11,982 nucleotides of DNA, taken from NCBI GenBank assembly GCA_002383405.1, contig DFYS01000052.1:1-11982 (forward strand). The letters run 5' to 3'. How positions within the stretch are numbered: position 1 is the stretch's first letter; each line of letters starts with the position of its first letter. Shown here piece after piece: positions 1 to 5,528 of the stretch. This DNA is from Moorella sp. UBA4076. Its GTDB lineage: Bacteria > Bacillota > DSM-521 > Neomoorellales > Neomoorellaceae. Under the pieces are notes generated by a model that searched no databases, was not told where the DNA came from, and worked only from the letters and a program-made list of their open reading frames with translations. The position numbers were made by a program, and so were the translations under genes.

Positions 1-50
1 CAAGTATAAGGCGCAACCAGCGTCCGGAGGGAACCTGCTTCACCCCTGAT

Positions 51-84
51 ACAGTAACATACTGATCGGCAGAACGCTATTTTC
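51..84 (-). repeat. Dispersed motif, copy A
   Basis: Read on the minus strand, positions 84 to 66 give GAAAATAGCGTTCTGCCGA. This is identical over 19 bases to positions 3149-3167 on the plus strand, and close to a third copy at 11954. The copy continues with TCAGTATG and then TTACTGTA, which resembles CTACTGTA in copy C. All three copies lie between genes. The function is unknown. Confidence 0.6.
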
Positions 85-130
85 AGGGCAGATCCCTGGC
101 GGCAAACGAACAATGAAAATCTCCACATAG

Positions 131-176
131 AAAGAGCAGGGCAGGTTCCTGGGAAGTATCGCCTCTCCTGCTTTTT
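131..176 (+). terminator. Possible intrinsic terminator of a gene left of the window
   Basis: AAAGAGCAGG (131-140) can pair with CCTGCTTTTT (167-176) to give a 10-bp stem with one G-U pair. Five Ts (172-176) form the end of the right arm. It would stop plus-strand transcription entering from the left. The 26-base loop is long, and the inner GCAGGTTCC (141-149) can instead pair with GGAACCTGC at 30-38, so the fold is uncertain. Confidence 0.35.
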
Positions 177-189
177 GCCTCTTGCCTCT

Positions 190-218
190 AAATTTAGGGG
201 GAGCACTAATGCTCCCCC
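190..218 (-). terminator. Terminator of the small 67-residue gene
   Basis: GGGGGAGC (197-204) and GCTCCCCC (211-218) form a perfect 8-bp stem with a 6-base loop. It lies 10 bases beyond the stop codon of the minus-strand gene at 228-431. On the minus strand it is followed by TAAATTT, a weak U-tract. Its position makes a terminator likely. Confidence 0.6.
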
Positions 219-227
219 GTTTGGAAT

Positions 228-431
228 TTACTCTTCAGCGATGGGTTTCTTTGGTCCCTTGTCCCGGATTGCTCCGGCTGTGCCCCGGGCAGGGCCGGTT
301 GTCTTCGTACCGGGTGTGGTTAACTCGGTAGTGAATTCATAGGCAGTATCCGGGGTATCAGGAGTAGTAATACCCTTACGGTAAGCTTCTTTGTCCGGCT
401 GGCCTTTGGCGGCACCAGGTTTTTCCGGCAT
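228..431 (-). CDS. Small hydrophilic, probably disordered protein; unknown function
   Basis: This is a 67-residue protein that I do not recognise as any named family. It starts with ATG at 431-429, and a strong purine-rich ribosome binding site (AAAGGGGGGAT) lies about 9 bases upstream. A stem-loop follows the stop codon. These signals make it a real gene despite its size. The protein is rich in Pro, Thr, Gly, Ala, Lys and Glu, has no Cys or Trp and hardly any large hydrophobic residues, and is about charge-balanced (11 basic, 10 acidic). A TTPDTPDT stretch and a second Thr-rich stretch sit near the middle. This composition suggests a soluble, intrinsically disordered protein, similar in character to small spore proteins. 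It has no recognisable SASP signature. A SigG/SigF-like promoter lies upstream at 466-494. A spore role is an inference. Confidence 0.6.
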   Translation of the reverse strand: MPEKPGAAKGQPDKEAYRKGITTPDTPDTAYEFTTELTTPGTKTTGPARGTAGAIRDKGPKKPIAEE

Positions 432-465
432 AAACTGAAATCCCCCCTTTCTGCAAGCCTGCTGT

Positions 466-494
466 TATTATGACCGCAATGGTAAAAAAAATAC
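466..494 (-). promoter_or_regulatory. Possible forespore (SigG/SigF-type) promoter of the small gene
   Basis: On the minus strand, GTATT (494-490) is followed after 17 bases by CATAATA (472-466). Forespore SigG promoters are usually described as about GHATR, 17-18 bases, CATWMTA, so the -10 fits well and the -35 misses one base. The start codon at 431 is about 35 bases downstream. The -35 element falls in the T-tract of the terminator at 484-509. This is a pattern match only. Confidence 0.35.
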
Positions 495-509
495 CGGGCT
501 TTCGCCCGG
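484..509 (-). terminator. Strong intrinsic terminator, leftward
   Basis: CCGGGC (494-499) and GCCCGG (504-509) form a 6-bp all-GC stem closed by a four-base loop. On the minus strand it is followed by TA and eight consecutive Ts (491-484). This is an ideal Rho-independent terminator. The nearest minus-strand gene upstream is rpsT, whose stop lies 400 bases away. So it ends either a long rpsT 3' tail or a separate small RNA. Confidence 0.85.
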
Positions 510-800
510 CGCGCCTTATATCCCTAAACTTTCGGCAGGGGCTTTACGGCGCCTCAGAGTAAAAAATTAAAACACTGGATACGCCAGGGCAGAGCGCTGC
601 TGTTAGCCACCACAAAAGTTAGGCCCTTAATTCCGATCATCTTCGCCAGGCGGAAAGGAATTAACGCGGTAAAGTGTGGCTCCGGCTATGCCAGGTTAAG
701 GACAGTGAAAGTAAAAATTAAAACCGTTCCTTTCTTTATGGAAAAATATTCCCACTCAAAAATTCCTGCTTCATCCATCGGCACTGCCTAAAAGGCTGTA
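510..800 (-). ncRNA. Gene-free stretch; candidate structured RNA
   Basis: No convincing open frame lies here; the best on the minus strand is a 28-codon ORF with no clear ribosome binding site. The stretch contains nested inverted repeats: AGCCAC (605-610) with GTGGCT (676-681), and inside it TTAATTCC (627-634) with GGAATTAA (657-664), both perfect. A smaller hairpin, GCCT-AAA-AGGC, lies at 785-795. Transcription leftward would end at the strong terminator at 484-509. This suggests a small RNA or a structured rpsT 3' tail of up to about 300 nt. I could not match it to a known riboswitch, 6S RNA or T-box. I see no clear promoter. Confidence 0.3.
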
Positions 801-827
801 ACCTCCAATGTTCACAGGCGTAAATTC

Positions 828-876
828 CCGCCGAACCGGCGGTATTTAAACCTTAAACCCCCTGTAAGTTCGGGGG
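828..876 (-). terminator. Tandem hairpins after rpsT, possible terminator
   Basis: Past the rpsT stop, CCCCC (858-862) and GGGGG (872-876) form a 5-bp stem. On the minus strand it is followed by TTTAAGGTTTAAA. A second hairpin with a 6-bp GC stem lies at 828-842, followed by a short AT-rich stretch. Both T-tracts are interrupted, so termination may be partial, leaving the strong terminator at 484-509 as backup. Confidence 0.45.
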
Positions 877-908
877 CCTGGCATGGTAAGGGCGTCATAG
901 TGGTTAAA

Positions 909-1172
909 CTAAGCCGAGGTTTTATTGAATCTACGCTGGAGCTGAGACTTTTTCCGGGCTGCGGTATTGGGGTGGAGGACGCCTTTGGTAACGGCTTGAT
1001 TAATAACGCGGATAGCCTGGCGCAGGCTATCGCCGGCGCCATCATTGCCCTCTTCCAGAGCCGTCCGGAATCTTTTGATGGCCGTTTTCATGCGGGATTT
1101 TACCGCCTTGTTGCGCTGCGTACGAATGCGGGTCAACTCTACCCGCTTGATGGCTGATTTGATATTGGGCAC
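909..1172 (-). CDS. rpsT: 30S ribosomal protein S20
   Basis: S20 binds 16S rRNA in the body of the 30S subunit and is needed early in assembly. The 87-residue protein opens with MPNIKSAIKRV and is highly basic, with the family's helical layout: Lys/Arg-rich first helix, a second helix around RMKTAIKRFRTALEEG, and the C-terminal KGVLHPNTAARKKSQL motif at about 63-78. This is the normal length for S20. The start is GTG at 1172-1170, with an ideal ribosome binding site (GGGAGGTGA, 1187-1179) six bases upstream. A non-ATG start is notable because E. coli rpsT uses TTG and is autoregulated in translation. It lies 53 bases after spoIIP on the same strand and may be co-transcribed with it, since no convincing separate promoter fits the gap. 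Confidence 0.97.
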   Translation of the reverse strand: MPNIKSAIKRVELTRIRTQRNKAVKSRMKTAIKRFRTALEEGNDGAGDSLRQAIRVINQAVTKGVLHPNTAARKKSQLQRRFNKTSA

Positions 1173-1225
1173 GTCAGTTCACCTCCCGCATTATTTTAGC
1201 ACGGTCAACCGGTAAAAGCAACATG

Positions 1226-2290
1226 CTAACCGGATTGAGCCGGGTTTTCCTGCTGCAGGTCTTCGATAATGGCCGCCAGGGCCCTGGCTACCAGCCGGGC
1301 GGAGCGTTCCGCTTCCTCCAGGGTATTGTTGTCACTGCCGATTTCCAGGAGCAGGGCGCGGGGGTGAAGGTGCTGGTTGTAACGACCTTCCAGGACGCGT
1401 ACACCTCGGGATAAACCGGGATAGAGTGCATCCATTTTTTTTGCCAGCCGGTGGGCAAAGGCTTCATTCTGGCGCCAGTTGGGATGCTCCAGGCGGGTGT
1501 CGCTGCCGACGATGATGAGCACCTGGGCAACCTTTTGGTTATCGATTTCCACTACCGGCGCTGCCGGCAGACCGGCGTCGCGGTGGATGTCCAGGGCCGT
1601 CAGGACGGAAGGGTTTTCCGCCAGCAACCTTTGCAGGGTTTTTTCGGAGTTGATATAAGACCTGGCAAAATCGGGATAATCATGGATGGTGGTTGATCGT
1701 ACCACTGGAATACCGTAATCTTGATGCAGGGTATCGGCCAGCACGCCGGCTACCTGGCTGATGCCGCCGTTTTTACCGGGGATTTTGGCCTGGCCCTGGC
1801 TGGGCTGGTAAGATTCGGCGTTGTGGCTGTTGTATATAGCCACCAGGGGATGCTTGTTGCCGGGGGTTTTTAATTCTGACGGGGCCGGCGGCAGGCTTTC
1901 CTCCGGGAGGTTACCATCAGCTGGCGGCGGCAGCTCGTATTTTTCCTCGGTGGTCAGAAAACGGGCCTCCTCCGTACCACCGGGAAAAACCACCAGGGGC
2001 GAAGCCAGGACCTGAACGGCGGCTGCCAGGGCCTGCCCGGAATTATCCCGCGGGCTGTTGGCAACGCGCAGCGCCAGGGTAGGCAATCCCTCATTCAATA
2101 TCCCTTCCAGGAGAGGCAAGGATAACCATGCCGAATAACCCGGTACATGGAGAGATAATTGCCGCCCGGCCTGGATCAGGCGCCAGCTGCCGCTGGCCAG
2201 GGAGAGAACAACTATTACCGTGAGGAATATTTTAGCCAGCCCGGCGATAAGCACCCTGGCCTGCCAGCGGGTGATAACGTGGATGCGCAC
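1226..2290 (-). CDS. spoIIP: Stage II sporulation protein P (peptidoglycan amidase/endopeptidase)
   Basis: SpoIIP is made in the mother cell. With SpoIID and SpoIIM it degrades septal peptidoglycan so that the mother-cell membrane can engulf the forespore. The 354-residue protein has a single N-terminal membrane anchor (about residues 12-34), a low-complexity linker rich in Pro and Glu (about 105-148), and the SpoIIP catalytic domain (about 149-345). Visible zinc/catalytic motifs are NSHNAESY (154-161, His156 and Glu159), IHRDA (235-239, His236) and LLEIGSDNN (Glu316). It is somewhat shorter than the B. subtilis protein, mainly before the catalytic domain. The start is GTG at 2290-2288, with a GAGGGGG site seven bases upstream. 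AATAAAAT upstream weakly resembles a SigE -10. It is divergent from larB, and gpr, often its neighbour, is absent from this window. Confidence 0.93.
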   Translation of the reverse strand: MRIHVITRWQARVLIAGLAKIFLTVIVVLSLASGSWRLIQAGRQLSLHVPGYSAWLSLPLLEGILNEGLPTLALRVANSPRDNSGQALAAAVQVLASPLVVFPGGTEEARFLTTEEKYELPPPADGNLPEESLPPAPSELKTPGNKHPLVAIYNSHNAESYQPSQGQAKIPGKNGGISQVAGVLADTLHQDYGIPVVRSTTIHDYPDFARSYINSEKTLQRLLAENPSVLTALDIHRDAGLPAAPVVEIDNQKVAQVLIIVGSDTRLEHPNWRQNEAFAHRLAKKMDALYPGLSRGVRVLEGRYNQHLHPRALLLEIGSDNNTLEEAERSARLVARALAAIIEDLQQENPAQSG

Positions 2291-2368
2291 CTCGATGCCC
2301 CCTCGCTGCTAGCCATTTTATTCCTCATGAACATAATTTAGACCTGGGAAGGGGAGGCTGCTGCTATA

Positions 2369-3139
2369 ATGACCGCCAGGCAATGGCAGGAACTGCTTTT
2401 GGCCTACAAAGCAGGGCAGGTCGATCTCCATACAATGATGCATCATTTAAAGGCTGGCCCGGATGAGGACCTGGGCTTTGCCAAGATCGACCACCATCGT
2501 GCTGTAAGGAACGGTTTTCCGGAGGTGATTTTCGGCCAGGGTAAAACGAAGGAACAGGTGGTGGCTATCGCCACCCACCTGGCTGCCGCCGGTTCGACGG
2601 TGCTGGTGACCAGGACGGTCCGGGAGGTATACGAGGCAATTGTTTCCCGGTTGCCGGCAGCCGAGTTTAACGCGCTGGCGCGTACCATCGTCGTGGTAGC
2701 CGGGGAGATTGAGCCGACCGGGGGCCGGGTGGCTGTTTTAAGCGCTGGGACGGCAGACCTCCCGGTGGCTGAAGAAGCAGCGGTCACGGCGGCGGTAATG
2801 GGCAATGAGGTGGAAAGGATTTATGATGTCGGCGTGGCGGGTATTCACCGCCTGCTGGGACGGGTGGAGCTGGTGCGCCGGGCGGATGTGGTTATCGTCG
2901 TCGCCGGCATGGAAGGCGCCCTGGCCAGCGTGGTGGCCGGGCTGGTGGACCGGCCGGTTATCGGCGTACCCACCAGCATCGGTTATGGGGCCAGCTTTGG
3001 CGGCCTGGCAGCGCTGCTGACGATGTTGAACAGCTGTGCCGCCGGTATCGGGGTGGTCAATATTGACAACGGTTTCGGTGCCGCCGCCCTGGCAACAACC
3101 ATCACCCGTTTGAAGACCGCCGCGCCGCATTCTTCCTGA
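2369..3139 (+). CDS. larB: Nickel pincer cofactor biosynthesis protein LarB
   Basis: LarB carboxylates the pyridinium ring of nicotinic acid adenine dinucleotide and hydrolyses the phosphoanhydride. It thereby makes the biscarboxylic mononucleotide precursor of the nickel-pincer nucleotide used by lactate racemase-like enzymes (LarA family). The 256-residue protein shows the family's N-terminal region with a DHHRAVRNGFPEVIFGQGKT block (about 41-60). A PurE-like Rossmann domain follows, with VLSAGTADLPVAEEA (about 123-137), GVPTSIGYGASFGG and LNSCAAGIGVVNIDNG. Cys223 is in the place expected for the LarB active-site cysteine. The start is ATG with GGGGAGG 11 bases upstream. It is divergent from spoIIP. 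No larA, larC or larE lies in the window, so the partners must be elsewhere. Older annotations call such genes PurE-like or AIR carboxylase. Confidence 0.93.
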   Translation: MTARQWQELLLAYKAGQVDLHTMMHHLKAGPDEDLGFAKIDHHRAVRNGFPEVIFGQGKTKEQVVAIATHLAAAGSTVLVTRTVREVYEAIVSRLPAAEFNALARTIVVVAGEIEPTGGRVAVLSAGTADLPVAEEAAVTAAVMGNEVERIYDVGVAGIHRLLGRVELVRRADVVIVVAGMEGALASVVAGLVDRPVIGVPTSIGYGASFGGLAALLTMLNSCAAGIGVVNIDNGFGAAALATTITRLKTAAPHSS

Positions 3140-3148
3140 TACTCTTGC

Positions 3149-3183
3149 GAAAATAGCGTTCTGCCGAATCCGTACTATTATAC
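3149..3183 (+). repeat. Dispersed motif, copy B
   Basis: Positions 3149-3167 (GAAAATAGCGTTCTGCCGA) are identical to the reverse complement of 66-84 and match 15 of the first 18 bases of the copy at 11954. The motif begins 10 bases after the larB stop codon. It continues into the AT-rich stretch GTACTATTATAC, which loosely resembles the downstream parts of the other copies. The role is unknown. Confidence 0.6.
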
Positions 3184-3215
3184 TTCCGGTCCAGCACGGC
3201 GGCGCGGTTCACAGG

Positions 3216-3245
3216 TTGTAACTGCAGGTGCAAGAATTGTATATT
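3216..3245 (+). promoter_or_regulatory. Possible SigA promoter of the holin-like gene
   Basis: TTGTAA (3216-3221), an 18-base spacer and TATATT (3240-3245) make a plausible housekeeping promoter. It lies about 50 bases before the TTG start at 3296. It is the best candidate in the larB-to-holin gap, which otherwise holds only the dispersed motif. Confidence 0.4.
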
Positions 3246-3295
3246 TTACCTTCTTTTTGGGCAAAGCTATAGGCGAGCCTGAAGGAGGTGACATA

Positions 3296-3640
3296 TTGAA
3301 TAACACCAACTGGATCGGTGCCGTAGTCCGCTTCGTGGTTTCGGCCCTGGTGCTGATGCTGGTAGGGTTTATCCTTCCTGGTATCCGGGTGGCGGGCTTC
3401 ACCGGTGCCCTTATTGCGGCCATTGTTATTGCCATCCTGGGGTGGGTGGCGGAAGCGGTCCTCGGTAAACGTATTTCACCCCATGGCCGCGGCATTGTCG
3501 GTTTTATCGTCGCGGCGGTAGTAATCTATCTGGCTCAGTTTATTGTCCCTGCCTACTTAAGCGTCAATATTCTGGGCGCTTTACTGGCGGCATTGGTGAT
3601 CGGTGTAATTGATGCCTTCGTTCCTACCGAGTTGCGCTAG
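3296..3640 (+). CDS. Small membrane protein, phage holin family 4 / YvlD-like
   Basis: This is a 114-residue membrane protein with about four hydrophobic segments (roughly residues 8-27, 33-52, 66-85 and 88-107) and the conserved ILPGIRV turn after the first segment. This fits the Phage_holin_4_2 / YvlD type (PF04020). Despite the name, such chromosomal proteins are not shown to lyse cells, and their role is largely unknown. The reading frame is open back to a TTG at 3257, but I choose the TTG at 3296. It is preceded at a 7-base spacing by AAGGAGGTGA (3282-3291), a near-perfect complement of the 16S rRNA tail, and it gives the usual family N-terminus. The gene stands alone between larB and lepA and ends in its own terminator. 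No other phage genes are nearby. Confidence 0.85.
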   Translation: MNNTNWIGAVVRFVVSALVLMLVGFILPGIRVAGFTGALIAAIVIAILGWVAEAVLGKRISPHGRGIVGFIVAAVVIYLAQFIVPAYLSVNILGALLAALVIGVIDAFVPTELR

Positions 3641-3655
3641 CTTTAGCAGCGACAG

Positions 3656-3690
3656 GCGGGCCGGGCTTTTAGCCCGGCCCGCTTTCTGTT
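3656..3690 (+). terminator. Intrinsic terminator of the holin-like gene
   Basis: GCGGGCCGGGCT (3656-3667) and AGCCCGGCCCGC (3671-3682) form a perfect 12-bp stem with a TTT loop, followed by TTTCTGTT. It lies 15 bases after the stop codon of the holin-like gene. The T-rich tail runs straight into the lepA promoter. Confidence 0.9.
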
Positions 3691-3695
3691 ATAAT
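3687..3695 (+). promoter_or_regulatory. Extended -10 promoter of lepA
   Basis: TGTTATAAT (3687-3695) is a perfect extended -10 element (TGn plus consensus TATAAT). A -35 box is not recognisable because the terminator stem fills that space. The expected start of transcription, near 3702, leaves a very short leader with the ribosome binding site GGGGGAGGA at 3702-3710. Confidence 0.7.
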
Positions 3696-3715
3696 AAAGC
3701 CGGGGGAGGAATTGC

Positions 3716-5524
3716 TTGGTGTCGGAGCAAAAGAATATCCGCAATTTCTGTATTATAGCCCATATCGACCACGGCAAATCGACGCTGGCCGACCGTCTCC
3801 TGGAATACACCGGCGCTCTCAGCAAGCGGGAGATGGTGGAACAGGTCCTGGACACCATGGACCTGGAACGGGAGCGGGGGATTACGATCAAGCTTCAGGC
3901 CGTCCGCCTGCAGTATCAAGCCGGCGATGGCCAGGTATATATCTTGAACCTCATCGACACGCCGGGGCATGTCGACTTCACCTATGAGGTGTCCCGCAGC
4001 CTGGCCGCCTGCGAAGGCGCCCTGCTGGTGGTTGACGCCGCCCAGGGCATTGAAGCCCAGACCCTGGCCAATGTGTACCTGGCTCTCGAACACAATCTGG
4101 AAATTATCCCGGTCATCAATAAGATTGACCTGCCCAATGCCGAGCCGGAACGGGTACGCCGGGAGATCGAGAAGACAATCGGCCTGGACGCGGATGATGC
4201 CATCCTCGCCTCGGCGAAAACGGGGGCCGGGACGGCGGCGGTCCTGGAAGCCATCGTCCAGCGGGTACCGCCGCCCCGCGGTGACCGGGAAGCGCCGCTC
4301 AAGGCCTTGATTTTCGATTCTATCTTTGACAGCTACCGCGGCGCCATCCCCTACTTCCGCGTGGTCGAAGGCCGGGTGCGGGCGGGCGACCGCATTCGCT
4401 TTATGGCCACCGGCGCCGAATTTGAAGTAGCAGAAGTCGGCGTCTTTACCCCGGCGCCGCGGCGGGTGGAGTCCCTGGCCGCCGGCGAGGTGGGCTTTCT
4501 TGCCGCCAGCATCAAAAACGTCCGCGACACCCGCGTCGGCGACACCATCACCGGCGCTGAGCGGCCGGCAAAGGAGCCCCTGCCCGGCTATCGCCGGGTC
4601 ATGCCGATGGTTTACTGCGGCCTCTTCCCGGTGGATGCGGAGCAGTTTGATGACCTGCGCGATGCCCTGGAAAAACTCCAGCTCAATGACGCCTCCTTGC
4701 GTTTTGAGCCGGAAACCTCGGTGGCCCTGGGTTTTGGATTTCGTTGCGGCTTCCTGGGACTCCTGCACATGGAGATTGTCCAGGAGCGGCTGGAGCGGGA
4801 ATACGGCCTGAGCCTTATTACCACCGCTCCCAGCGTCGTCTACCGCGTGGTACGGACCGACGCCGGGGTGGAGATGGTGGACAATCCGACGGCCCTGCCG
4901 GCCTCCACATTGATTGATCATATTGAAGAACCCTATGTTGAGGCCACCATCATGACGCCGAAGGAATATGTGGGAGCGATAATGGAACTCTGCCAGGGCA
5001 AACGCGGCAATTACCTGAATATGGATTACCTGTCGGAGAAGCGGGTGGCGCTGCAATACGACCTGCCCCTGGCGGAGATTATCTATGACTTCTTTGACCA
5101 GTTAAAAACGCGGACGCGGGGGTATGCCTCCCTGGATTACGAGCTCAAAGGCTACCGCCCCGCGGAGCTGGTCAAAATGGATATTCTGATCAATAATGAA
5201 GTCGTCGACGCCCTGTCGGTAATCACCCACCGCGATCAGGCCCCCTATCGCGGCCGTAACCTGGTGGAAAACTTGCGCCGCTTAATCCCGCGCCAGCTCT
5301 TTGACATACCCCTCCAGGCCGCCATCGGCAGCCGCATCATTGCCCGTGAAACTATCCCGGCTCTGCGCAAAAACGTCCTCGCCAAGTGCTACGGCGGTGA
5401 TGTTTCGCGGAAAAGGAAGCTGCTGGAAAAGCAGAAAGAGGGCAAGAAGCGCATGAAGCAGGTCGGCACGGTGGATATTCCCCAGGAGGCCTTTATGGCT
5501 GTGTTGAAGGCAGGGAAGTCATAA
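3716..5524 (+). CDS. lepA: Elongation factor 4 (ribosomal back-translocase GTPase LepA)
   Basis: EF4/LepA is a ribosome-bound GTPase related to EF-G, proposed to back-translocate or rescue stalled ribosomes and to act in initiation or 30S assembly. At 602 residues it has the usual family length. The GTPase motifs are all present: AHIDHGKST (15-23), RGIT (54-57), DTPGH (81-85), NKID (135-138) and SAKTG (166-170). EF-G-like domains follow, then the LepA-specific C-terminal domain with the basic stretch KRKLLEKQKEGKKRMKQVG near the end. The start is TTG at 3716 or GTG at 3719. Both fit the GGAGG site (6 and 9 bases upstream), and the GTG would give the common MSEQKN beginning. It heads the lepA-hemW transcript; hemW starts four bases after its stop. 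Confidence 0.97.
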   Translation: MVSEQKNIRNFCIIAHIDHGKSTLADRLLEYTGALSKREMVEQVLDTMDLERERGITIKLQAVRLQYQAGDGQVYILNLIDTPGHVDFTYEVSRSLAACEGALLVVDAAQGIEAQTLANVYLALEHNLEIIPVINKIDLPNAEPERVRREIEKTIGLDADDAILASAKTGAGTAAVLEAIVQRVPPPRGDREAPLKALIFDSIFDSYRGAIPYFRVVEGRVRAGDRIRFMATGAEFEVAEVGVFTPAPRRVESLAAGEVGFLAASIKNVRDTRVGDTITGAERPAKEPLPGYRRVMPMVYCGLFPVDAEQFDDLRDALEKLQLNDASLRFEPETSVALGFGFRCGFLGLLHMEIVQERLEREYGLSLITTAPSVVYRVVRTDAGVEMVDNPTALPASTLIDHIEEPYVEATIMTPKEYVGAIMELCQGKRGNYLNMDYLSEKRVALQYDLPLAEIIYDFFDQLKTRTRGYASLDYELKGYRPAELVKMDILINNEVVDALSVITHRDQAPYRGRNLVENLRRLIPRQLFDIPLQAAIGSRIIARETIPALRKNVLAKCYGGDVSRKRKLLEKQKEGKKRMKQVGTVDIPQEAFMAVLKAGKS

Positions 5525-5528
5525 GCCT

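Noticed and set aside
600..700. T-box or c-di-GMP riboswitch-like words (ACCGCG; ATAGCCGG) on the minus strand
   Set aside because: Only short fragments match. The T-box GGUGG core and the c-di-GMP 5' half are missing, and no gene lies downstream in the right orientation at the expected distance.
1193..1221. SigA-like promoter for rpsT on the minus strand (TTGCTT-17-TAAAAT)
   Set aside because: The boxes and spacing look good, but transcription would start inside the ribosome binding site at 1179-1187, which would leave rpsT without it. Read-through from spoIIP or a promoter farther upstream is more likely.
3257..3295. Longer form of the holin-like protein starting at the TTG at 3257
   Set aside because: There is no ribosome binding site before 3257, whereas the TTG at 3296 has a near-perfect one. 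The extra 13 codons encode that site itself.
3296..3640. Prophage remnant, suggested by the holin-family gene
   Set aside because: No other phage gene is present, and YvlD-type proteins of this family are common chromosomal genes.
3689..5056. Long minus-strand open frame (455 codons) opposite lepA
   Set aside because: It mirrors the codon structure of lepA in G+C-rich DNA, has no recognisable domains and is low-complexity in His, Gly and Gln. It is a shadow frame.
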